A stretch of DNA of 9,401 bases from Geodermatophilaceae bacterium (GTDB lineage: Bacteria; Actinomycetota; Actinomycetes; Mycobacteriales; Geodermatophilaceae): assembly GCA_013696785.1 (NCBI GenBank), contig JACCXW010000376.1:1-9401 (forward strand), in the 5' to 3' direction. Below, one piece after another: positions 1 to 5,509 of this stretch (position 1 is its first letter; each line of letters starts with the position of its first letter). The notes below the pieces were generated by a model. It made no database searches. It was not told where the DNA came from and saw only the letters and a program-made list of their open reading frames with translations. Both the position numbers and the translations under genes were made by a program.

Positions 1-2
1 GG

Positions 3-1193
3 CTACGGCCTCGGCGTGACCTTCAGGATGACGTCGTCGCCATTGGACGTCGTGATGTACAGCGAGCCGTCCGTCCCGAGCTGGGCCGTGCGCAGCCGTC
101 CGTAGGTGCCGGTGAACTCGGGGATGAGTTCTTCGCTGGTGAGTCGCCCCCTGCCGTCGAACGTCAGTCGCAGCAATGACTCGCCCTGCAACTGCGCGAC
201 GACCAGCGATCCGTTCCAGGACTTCCACTGCGGACCGACGAGGAACGTGGCACCGGATGTCGCGTCGGTCGTCGGACCCGAGGTCCACGAAGCAGGCTTG
301 GCGTTCGGGAACTTCTCCAGGTCCGTCATCGGCACCGACTCGTCGTACGTGCCGCCAGCGCCGTCGGGGTCCCAGCCGTAGTTTCGGCCGGCCAGGACGA
401 GGTTGACCTCGTCGTCCCGGTACGAGCCGTGCTCGACGTTGAATGTCTGCCCGCTCGGCCGGATCGCAAGGCCCTGCGGATTGCGGTGCCCGTAGTTGAA
501 GATCAGCCGCGTGCGCGGGTTCGAGTCGCCGATGTAGGGGTTGCCCGCCGCCGGCCCGCCGGTGTCCGGGTCGATCCGCAGGATCTTGCCGCCGAGGGAG
601 TTCAGATCCTGCGGGACGGTGCCGGTGGCGGTGTCACCGGTACTCACCAACAGTGCGCCGGTGAGATCGAAGCGCAACCGGCACCCCCCGTGCCGGCCGC
701 TGTCGGTATTGACCGGCAGGTTGCCCAGCAAGGGGTCGGCCACGCGAGTGGCCTTCGTGTACGCGGCATTCACGGTCCACGCGATGATCTGGATCTCTTT
801 GTCGCTGCCGGCCTGGTGGCCCTGGCAGGTGTAGAAGCGCCGGTTGCCGGTGAAGTTCGGGTCGAGCACCAGTCCCATCAGCCCCGTCTCACCGATCGTG
901 TACAGGTCGCTGAAGTCGGCGGTCAAGCTGGCCACGGTGCCGTTCACCCGACGGACCGACAGGCCCCCGCTGCGCTCGTCGAAGATCAGCGTCCCGTTCG
1001 GCGTCTGCGCCACGTCCCAGGGAAGGTTCAACCCGGTGGCGATCTCGGTGATGGTGAACGTCGGAGCCGCCAGGGCCCCGGGCATTGCGGCGGGCGCGGC
1101 TGCCGCGGGCGCTACCTGCACGACGGCGGCCAGGACCCCCGCCGCGGCGACGGTGGCAAAGGTCGTGCGGGTGTGGCGACGAATTGCACTCAT
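3..1193 (-). CDS. Secreted PQQ-dependent glucose/sorbosone-family sugar dehydrogenase
   Basis: A 396-residue protein of the soluble PQQ-dependent glucose/sorbosone (aldose sugar) dehydrogenase family, a six-bladed beta-propeller that oxidises sugars outside the membrane using PQQ and calcium. Seen: a basic N-terminus and Ala/Val-rich segment (about 10-33, ending in an alanine run) forming an export signal; LPWD near 57-60; RHGG with the probable catalytic His168; YGHRNPQG with Arg237; EHG..RDDEVN at 254-264 followed by GRNYGWD; and a C-terminal GRLR (Arg366, Arg368) where family members contact PQQ. Cys123 and Cys171 could form a disulfide. Length suits the aldose dehydrogenase branch rather than the longer Acinetobacter enzyme. 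The ATG is chosen because GAGGGGG (1198-1204) lies 4 bases upstream and the signal peptide follows at once. It is the third gene after sigL and rslA, 97 bases downstream; I see no convincing promoter of its own, so read-through is likely. Substrate and electron acceptor are unknown. Confidence 0.88.
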   Translation of the reverse strand: MSAIRRHTRTTFATVAAAGVLAAVVQVAPAAAAPAAMPGALAAPTFTITEIATGLNLPWDVAQTPNGTLIFDERSGGLSVRRVNGTVASLTADFSDLYTIGETGLMGLVLDPNFTGNRRFYTCQGHQAGSDKEIQIIAWTVNAAYTKATRVADPLLGNLPVNTDSGRHGGCRLRFDLTGALLVSTGDTATGTVPQDLNSLGGKILRIDPDTGGPAAGNPYIGDSNPRTRLIFNYGHRNPQGLAIRPSGQTFNVEHGSYRDDEVNLVLAGRNYGWDPDGAGGTYDESVPMTDLEKFPNAKPASWTSGPTTDATSGATFLVGPQWKSWNGSLVVAQLQGESLLRLTFDGRGRLTSEELIPEFTGTYGRLRTAQLGTDGSLYITTSNGDDVILKVTPRP

Positions 1194-1197
1194 GGGT

Positions 1198-1204
1198 CCC
1201 CCTC
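1198..1204 (-). promoter_or_regulatory. Ribosome binding site of the sugar dehydrogenase gene
   Basis: On the minus strand GAGGGGG stands four bases before the ATG at 1193. It supports this start over a longer reading frame that would run back into the anti-sigma gene. Confidence 0.6.
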
Positions 1205-1290
1205 GGCGACAGCTGACACGCAGAGTGATCGTGTGATTGCGGTGAGGCTACCGCGAGTCCGGTGCCAAGCGCGAGGGTTCTGCAGAGTTG

Positions 1291-1947
1291 TCAGAGACCC
1301 GTGCGCAGGATCGTATCGCCGGTGCTGGTACGCACCTCGAGCCGGTCGATATCGTCGAGGTCGAGGTTGGTCGAGCCCGGGACAGTGATTTCGCGGCCGG
1401 CTAGCTGGCGCCACGAGGACACCAGCGACTCGCTACCGTCGTCGTCGATGGCGATGAGCAGGTACGTCGACTGCGCCGATTCCGTATCTGATTCACCGTC
1501 GTACCGGCAGCGGGTGTCGATCGACGTTCCCCAGCCGCGACCGGTCACGAGCAAGGTCGCCTCTACCGGGACGCCGGGCTCGGCCGACATGGTGAAAGCC
1601 GTTGCCTCATTGTCCGTGCCCTCGGGTGTCGTCAGCACGACGGTCCCGGCCGCCGCGGCCGCGGCGACCAGGACGCCGGCGAACGTCCTGCGCCACCGCG
1701 CGAACCGGCGCTGCGCCCGGACCCGCTCCGCCAACCGAGGCAGCAGATCGGGTGCGGCGGACACGGTGAGAGCGAGGTCCGCGCCGGGCAGCAGGCGGGC
1801 AAGGTAGCCGGGCATCGCCGCGAGATCCTCGACCGCGGCGCGGCAGCGGGCGCAGTCGGCAAGGTGGGCGCGATAGCCCTGTTGTTCGGTCGGATCCAGG
1901 GCGCCGAGAACGTACGCGGCGTCACTGTCGGCGTACGGGCAGGTCAT
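1291..1947 (-). CDS. rslA: RslA-like membrane-anchored zinc anti-sigma factor
   Basis: A 218-residue anti-sigma factor predicted to hold the adjacent SigL-like sigma factor inactive at the membrane. Seen: an N-terminal cytoplasmic domain (1-80) with the zinc anti-sigma signature His28-x3-Cys32-x2-Cys35; one hydrophobic Ala/Val segment at about 88-106 as the transmembrane helix; and an extracytoplasmic C-terminal domain (about 110-218) with GRGWGTSIDTRC around 136-147. The opening DAAYVLGAL and the WGT...RC core match what I recall of Mycobacterium tuberculosis RslA (Rv0736). Known for that family: zinc or redox changes at the His-Cys-Cys site release SigL. The ATG at 1947 overlaps the sigma stop in ATGA, which argues for coupled, near-equimolar synthesis and against an upstream start inside sigL. 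The specific name is by resemblance and gene order; membership in the zinc anti-sigma class is firmer. Confidence 0.85.
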   Translation of the reverse strand: MTCPYADSDAAYVLGALDPTEQQGYRAHLADCARCRAAVEDLAAMPGYLARLLPGADLALTVSAAPDLLPRLAERVRAQRRFARWRRTFAGVLVAAAAAAGTVVLTTPEGTDNEATAFTMSAEPGVPVEATLLVTGRGWGTSIDTRCRYDGESDTESAQSTYLLIAIDDDGSESLVSSWRQLAGREITVPGSTNLDLDDIDRLEVRTSTGDTILRTGL

Positions 1948-2450
1948 TCGGTCACCCCCATCTCCTCGAGCGCGAGCTTGAGCGCGCGCAGCGCGTAGTG
2001 CGTGCGGGACTTGACTGTCCCAGGCGCGACGCCGAGCGTCCGCGCCGCCGCTGCCACCGTCTGTCCCCGGAGGAAGCATTCGATCAGTACGTCGCGGTGC
2101 GCGGTCGACAGTGCGGCGAGCGCGTCCTCGATCAGCCAGGCCTGCAGGGCAGCGTCGATCCCGTCAGGTGTGATGACCTCGGGTACGTCGTCGGTGAACA
2201 CCAGCGGCCGGACCTCGGCTCGGCGCCACTCGTCGATGACGATCCGCCTGGCCGTGGTGAACAGCCACGCGCGGGCCGAGCCGCGGGCCGGATCGAGGAC
2301 CTCCGGATGCCGCCACGCACGCATCAGGGCCTCCTGGACGACGTCCTGTGCCCTGGCGTGGTCGCCTCCCGTCAGTCGAAGCGCGAAAGACCACAGCGCC
2401 GAGGCATGTTCGTCGTGCAGCGCACGCATCAGATCGGCCTCGGACTGCAC
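1944..2450 (-). CDS. sigL: ECF RNA polymerase sigma factor, SigL-like
   Basis: A 168-residue extracytoplasmic-function sigma factor. Seen: region 2 at about 8-77, with ALRLTG, the DVVQEALMRAWRHPE core-binding stretch (36-50) and ARAWLFTTARRIVIDEWRR for -10 recognition; a short linker (78-105) lacking region 3; and region 4 at about 107-162, with LSTAHRDVL and a helix-turn-helix ending in GVAPGTVKSRTHYALRAL for -35 recognition. The pattern, including the ending LEEMGVTE, closely follows M. tuberculosis SigL (Rv0735) as I remember it. The GTG start is supported by AGGAG five bases upstream. The gene is followed in a 4-base overlap by its anti-sigma factor and preceded by a matching SigL-type promoter, so autoregulation is likely. 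Known M. tuberculosis SigL targets concern cell envelope and secreted thiol-redox functions; whether that regulon applies here is inference. Confidence 0.88.
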   Translation of the reverse strand: MQSEADLMRALHDEHASALWSFALRLTGGDHARAQDVVQEALMRAWRHPEVLDPARGSARAWLFTTARRIVIDEWRRAEVRPLVFTDDVPEVITPDGIDAALQAWLIEDALAALSTAHRDVLIECFLRGQTVAAAARTLGVAPGTVKSRTHYALRALKLALEEMGVTE

Positions 2451-2455
2451 TTTTT

Positions 2456-2460
2456 CTCCT
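2456..2460 (-). promoter_or_regulatory. Strong ribosome binding site deciding the GTG start of sigL
   Basis: On the minus strand AGGAG is followed by five A residues and then GTG. This is the best Shine-Dalgarno in the divergent region and fixes the sigma factor start at 2450. It contrasts with the absence of such a site before the divergent cupredoxin gene. Confidence 0.75.
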
Positions 2461-2473
2461 CACCCCTCACCCA

Positions 2474-2501
2474 CACACGCAGCGCCGACTGCGCCGGTTC
2501 A
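2474..2501 (-). promoter_or_regulatory. SigL-type promoter for sigL-rslA (and probably the dehydrogenase)
   Basis: Minus strand: -35 TGAACC (2501-2496), 16-base spacer, -10 CGTGTG (2479-2474). This fits the SigL promoter pattern as I recall it, TGAACC with 16-18 bases to a CGT-containing -10. The expected start point, about seven to eight bases on, is near 2466, giving a 16-base leader that holds the AGGAG site. This predicts positive autoregulation by SigL. It is one half of a symmetric pair with the rightward promoter. Confidence 0.72.
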
Positions 2502-2517
2502 CGTCCAGCGTGAACCG
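2495..2517. repeat. Perfect 9-bp inverted repeat carrying both divergent -35 elements
   Basis: Left arm CGGTTCACG (2495-2503), spacer TCCAG (2504-2508), right arm CGTGAACCG (2509-2517); the arms are exact reverse complements with the dyad at 2506. Each arm contains TGAACC on its own strand, and the CGT of each -10 is also equidistant from 2506. The simplest reading is two mirror-image ECF promoters. A dimeric repressor operator of the same shape cannot be excluded from sequence. Confidence 0.85.
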
Positions 2518-2538
2518 CACCGGGTCGAGGTGCGTATT
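2511..2538 (+). promoter_or_regulatory. SigL-type promoter for the cupredoxin gene, probably leaderless
   Basis: Plus strand: -35 TGAACC (2511-2516), 16-base spacer, -10 CGTATT (2533-2538). The ATG at 2546 begins eight bases after the last -10 base, which is about where transcription should start. The mRNA would then be leaderless or nearly so, in line with the lack of a Shine-Dalgarno before this gene. Same -35 and same spacing as the sigL promoter on the other strand. Confidence 0.68.
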
Positions 2539-2545
2539 CCTCAGT

Positions 2546-2953
2546 ATGAGAACCCATCGAATCCGGCTCGCCGCGGCCGGCCTCCTCGCCTTGGCCCCGC
2601 TCCTGCTCGCCGGCTGCGGCTCGGACGACCCTCCCGCCGACACCGGCTCCGACACGGGCTCCGACACCAGTTCGAGTGCCAGCGACGGCGGCGGCGAGAC
2701 CACCGAGGCGACGATCACGATCAGCGACTTCGCCTACGGCGATCCGCTGACCGTCGCTCCCGGCACCGAGGTCACGGTCGTGAACGAGGACCCCGCCGCA
2801 CACAACGCGAACGACGCCGACGGCGCCTTCGAGGAACCCTTGATCAGTCAGGGTGAGTCGGCGACGTTCACCGCTCCCGAGGAGCCCGGCACGTACGACC
2901 TCATCTGCACCGCGCACGAGCAGATGAGCGGCCAGCTCATCGTCGAAGGCTGA
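2546..2953 (+). CDS. Lipoprotein cupredoxin (amicyanin/plastocyanin-like blue copper protein)
   Basis: A 135-residue small copper protein predicted to sit on the outer face of the cytoplasmic membrane as a lipid-anchored electron carrier or copper binder. Seen: basic start MRTHR, hydrophobic helix (about 8-22), lipobox LLAGC with Cys24 as the lipidated residue, a flexible Asp/Ser/Thr/Gly linker (26-52), then a cupredoxin fold from about 54 to 135. Type 1 copper ligands are all present: His86 in DPAAHN, then Cys121, His124 and Met127 in CTAHEQM, the C-x2-H-x2-M spacing of amicyanin-like proteins. The ATG at 2546 is preferred because it places the signal peptide at the N-terminus; the same frame stays open upstream but runs antisense through the sigma gene. 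It diverges from sigL behind a matching SigL-type promoter, so membership in the SigL regulon is inferred. Its redox partner is not evident. Confidence 0.88.
   Translation: MRTHRIRLAAAGLLALAPLLLAGCGSDDPPADTGSDTGSDTSSSASDGGGETTEATITISDFAYGDPLTVAPGTEVTVVNEDPAAHNANDADGAFEEPLISQGESATFTAPEEPGTYDLICTAHEQMSGQLIVEG
2639..2674 (+). repeat. Three imperfect 12-bp tandem repeats in the cupredoxin linker
   Basis: GACACCGGCTCC, GACACGGGCTCC and the more diverged GACACCAGTTCG follow directly on one another, encoding the repeated Asp-Thr-Gly-Ser linker (residues 32-43) between lipid anchor and copper domain. Each unit adds four residues in frame, so copy changes would alter tether length only. Confidence 0.7.
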
Positions 2954-2969
2954 GCGGACCCGCTCAGCC
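2948..2969. terminator. Bidirectional terminator-like hairpin between convergent genes
   Basis: Arms GGCTGAGCG (2948-2956) and CGCTCAGCC (2961-2969) are perfect reverse complements around a GACC loop. The hairpin lies where the cupredoxin and polyprenyl synthase genes converge and contains the TGA stop of each at mirror positions (2951-2953 and 2964-2966). There is no T tract on either side, which is common for actinobacterial hairpin terminators, so its strength is uncertain. Confidence 0.65.
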
Positions 2970-3962
2970 GGTCCGCGCGACCACGAAGTCGCACAACGTG
3001 AGCAGGGCGTCGTGGGCCGGCCCGGCCGGTACGTCGGTGAGGGCGGCGCGCGCTCTCCCCGCGTAGGACGCCAGGGTCTCGCGCGAGCGGTCCATGCCGG
3101 CGCTGCTACGAAGCAGCGCCAGCGCCTCGGCATGCGGCCCGTCCTCGGTCAGGTCTCCGGCCAGCAACTCCCGCAGCCTGGCCTCCGCGGGGTCGCTGCC
3201 CGCCAGCGCGTGCAGCATCGGCAGCGTGCGGATGCCCTCGCGCAGATCCGTTCCCGGCGTCTTGCCGAGCTGGGTCGAGTCCGACGCGATGTCGATGAGG
3301 TCGTCGGAGAGTTGGAAGGCGATCCCGATCAACTCTCCGTACCGGGTCAACACATCCGCCAAGCCAGGGTCGACTCCGCCGAACATGGTGCCGAACCGCG
3401 CGGACGTAGCAATCAGCGATCCGGTCTTCTCCGCCACCACCTGCAGATAGTGTTCGATCGCCTCGTCATCCGGACCCGGCCCGACCGTCTCCCGGATTTG
3501 CCCGGTCACCAGCCGTTCGAACGTACGGGCCTGCAGCCGCACGGCTTCCGGTCCGAGATCGGCCAGGATGTCCGAGGCGCGGGCGAATAGCAGGTCTCCG
3601 GTCAGGATCGCCACCGTGTTGTCCCAGCGGTTGTTCGCGCTGGGCGCGCCCCGACGTACGGCGGCCTCGTCCATCACGTCGTCGTGGTACAGCGTGGCGA
3701 GGTGGGTGAGCTCCACGACGACAGCAGCCGGTACGACGCCCGGGCGCGACGGGTCGCCCAGCGAGGCGGCGAGCAGGACGAGCAGCGGGCGGAACCGCTT
3801 GCCGCCGGCGAGGAACAGGTGTCGCGAGGCTTCCCGCACGAACGGGTCGCTACTCGAGAGCGATCGACGCAACAGGTCCTCGACCTCGTCCAGGCCGGCG
3901 CCGACGGAGGCCCGCAGCCCAGCATCGGCGAACTCGACGCCGGTAACGCCCTGCGCAGTCAT
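2964..3962 (-). CDS. Long-chain trans-polyprenyl diphosphate synthase, probably for menaquinone
   Basis: A 332-residue class I trans-prenyltransferase that extends allylic diphosphates with isopentenyl diphosphate. Seen: GGKRFRP (53-59) for substrate binding; the first Asp-rich motif DDVMD (94-98) in LYHDDVMDEA followed by RRG; GD at 122-123; KTPGTDLREG (234-243); and the second Asp-rich motif DDLID (220-224) in FQLSDDLIDIASD. Residues four and five places before the first motif are Thr90 and Ala89, small side chains that in this family allow long products, so heptaprenyl to nonaprenyl chains are likelier than farnesyl or geranylgeranyl. It starts 17 bases after nuoN on the same strand, pointing to provision of the menaquinone side chain for the respiratory chain. 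No Shine-Dalgarno is visible before the ATG, suggesting coupling to upstream translation. Exact chain length cannot be read from sequence. Confidence 0.88.
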   Translation of the reverse strand: MTAQGVTGVEFADAGLRASVGAGLDEVEDLLRRSLSSSDPFVREASRHLFLAGGKRFRPLLVLLAASLGDPSRPGVVPAAVVVELTHLATLYHDDVMDEAAVRRGAPSANNRWDNTVAILTGDLLFARASDILADLGPEAVRLQARTFERLVTGQIRETVGPGPDDEAIEHYLQVVAEKTGSLIATSARFGTMFGGVDPGLADVLTRYGELIGIAFQLSDDLIDIASDSTQLGKTPGTDLREGIRTLPMLHALAGSDPAEARLRELLAGDLTEDGPHAEALALLRSSAGMDRSRETLASYAGRARAALTDVPAGPAHDALLTLCDFVVARTG

Positions 3963-3979
3963 GGTCGAGGGATCGTCAT

Positions 3980-5509
3980 CTAGCCGACGAACTGAGCGGC
4001 CTGGTTTGCCAGGTCCAGCACGGCTCCCGGCGCCACACCGAGCAGCACGGTCGCGGCCGCGGCAATAGCCAGCGCTACCGTCGTGAGCATCCCGGGGACA
4101 GCGACCGTCGGACCGTCAGCAGCCGGCTCGGAGAAGTACATCAACACGATGACGCGGACGTAGAAGAACGCGGCGACGGCACTGGCCAGGAGTGCGACGA
4201 CCACCAGCGGACCGGCCCCGGCGTCGAGCCCGGCCCGGAACACCACGAACTTTCCGGTGAACCCGCTCGTCAGGGGGATCCCGGCCAACGCCAGCAGGAA
4301 CAGCGAGAACACTCCGGCGACCAAAGGGGAGCGTTTGGCCAGGCCGGCCCACTGGGACAAGTGGCTTGCCTCGCCGTCGGCGTCCCGGACGAGCATGACC
4401 ACGGCGAAGCTCCCGATCGTGGTCAGGCCGTACGTCAGCAGGTAGAACATCGTGCTGGACAGCCCAGCCTGGTTGTTCGCGATCGTGCCGGTGAGGATGA
4501 ATCCGGCGTGCGCGATCGAGGAGTACGCGAGCATCCGCTTGACGTCGGTCTGGGTCAGCGCCAGGACCGACCCGACGATCAGCGTGACGATCGCGACGCC
4601 GTACAGCACCGGACGCCAGGTCCAGTCGCTGTTGCCGAAGCCGACGTAGAGGACGCGCAGGATCGCCCCGAACGCGGCGACCTTCGTACACGCGGCCATG
4701 AGTGCGGTCACCGATGTCGGCGCGCCCTGGTAGACGTCGGGCGTCCAGGTGTGGAACGGCGCCACGCCGGCCTTGAACAGCAGCCCGACGATGAGCATCG
4801 CCAACCCGATCACGAACAGGGCGTCGCTCTTGTCGGTGCCGGCCGCCTGGTCGAAGATGCCGCGCAGATCCACGGTGCCGGCGTATCCGTAGATCAGCGC
4901 CAGCCCGTACAGGAAGAAGGCGGACGTAAACGCGCCGAGCAGGAAGTACTTCAGTGCCGCTTCCTGCGACAGGAGCCGTCGCCGCCGGGCCAGCCCGGCG
5001 AGCAGGTACAGCGGCAACGACAGCACTTCGAGCGCGACGAACATGACGAGCAAGTTGTTCGCCGCCGCGAACAGCATCATGCCGCCGAGGGCGAAGCTGG
5101 CCAGCGGGAAGACCTCGGTCTGGGTCCGGGCATGGGTTGCCAACTGCCGGTCCAGAGCGGTCCCGGCCGGTACGGCGGCTTGCGCGACGAATGCACTGCC
5201 ACCCATGTCTGGAGAGCGTTCGGCGAGCAGCAGGATGGACAGCAGCCCGAGCAGCGCCAACGTGCCTTCGAGGAACAGTGCCGGCCCGTCCACAGCGACC
5301 GCGCGGGAGATCGTCAGCTCCTCCCGGCCGGCGATCAGCGCGACCGACACGAGCGCACCCAGTACGCCGCCGAGTGCGATGGTCAACTGCACGCCCCAGC
5401 GGTAGGCGCGCGGCACGAACGCCTCCGCAAGGACGCCGATCAGAGCGGCACCGAACACGAAGAGCACCGGGGACAGGCCTGTGTAGCTCACCGACGGGGC
5501 TTCGATCAT
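3980..5509 (-). CDS. nuoN: NADH-quinone oxidoreductase subunit N
   Basis: A 509-residue antiporter-like membrane subunit of complex I, one of three that carry proton channels. About 14 hydrophobic helices are apparent. Residues at the positions of known E. coli NuoN channel groups are present: Glu161 in FVALEVLSLPLYLLAG, Lys187 in ALKYFLLGAF, Lys246 in LLFKAGVAPFHTWTPDVY, Lys276 in ACTKVAAFGA, and Lys420 in GFTGKF. A hydrophilic insertion at about 97-131 between early helices is longer than I recall in the E. coli protein. The ATG shares one base with the nuoM stop (TGATG) and has GAGGAGGGG (5518-5526) eight bases upstream. Last of the nuo genes here. Confidence 0.96.
   Translation of the reverse strand: MIEAPSVSYTGLSPVLFVFGAALIGVLAEAFVPRAYRWGVQLTIALGGVLGALVSVALIAGREELTISRAVAVDGPALFLEGTLALLGLLSILLLAERSPDMGGSAFVAQAAVPAGTALDRQLATHARTQTEVFPLASFALGGMMLFAAANNLLVMFVALEVLSLPLYLLAGLARRRRLLSQEAALKYFLLGAFTSAFFLYGLALIYGYAGTVDLRGIFDQAAGTDKSDALFVIGLAMLIVGLLFKAGVAPFHTWTPDVYQGAPTSVTALMAACTKVAAFGAILRVLYVGFGNSDWTWRPVLYGVAIVTLIVGSVLALTQTDVKRMLAYSSIAHAGFILTGTIANNQAGLSSTMFYLLTYGLTTIGSFAVVMLVRDADGEASHLSQWAGLAKRSPLVAGVFSLFLLALAGIPLTSGFTGKFVVFRAGLDAGAGPLVVVALLASAVAAFFYVRVIVLMYFSEPAADGPTVAVPGMLTTVALAIAAAATVLLGVAPGAVLDLANQAAQFVG

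Noticed and set aside
1239..1254. Small hairpin GCGGT / ACCGC with six-base loop between rslA and the dehydrogenase
   Set aside because: Only five pairs and no T tract; expected by chance in GC-rich DNA, and too weak to call a terminator.
1243..1271. Housekeeping-type promoter words TTGGCA and TAGCCT on the minus strand upstream of the dehydrogenase
   Set aside because: They are only 12 bases apart, too close to act as a -35/-10 pair.
429..1388. Long open frames on the plus strand antisense to the dehydrogenase and anti-sigma genes
   Set aside because: No domain signature or start signal, and the opposite strand carries well-supported genes.
1948..2079. An upstream start for the anti-sigma factor
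   Set aside because: It lies wholly within sigL out of frame, lacks homology-like sequence, and the ATGA overlap at 1947 is the typical sigma/anti-sigma junction.
2348..2545. An N-terminal extension of the cupredoxin frame
   Set aside because: It runs antisense into the sigma factor gene and would bury the signal peptide and lipobox; the ATG at 2546 gives a normal lipoprotein N-terminus.
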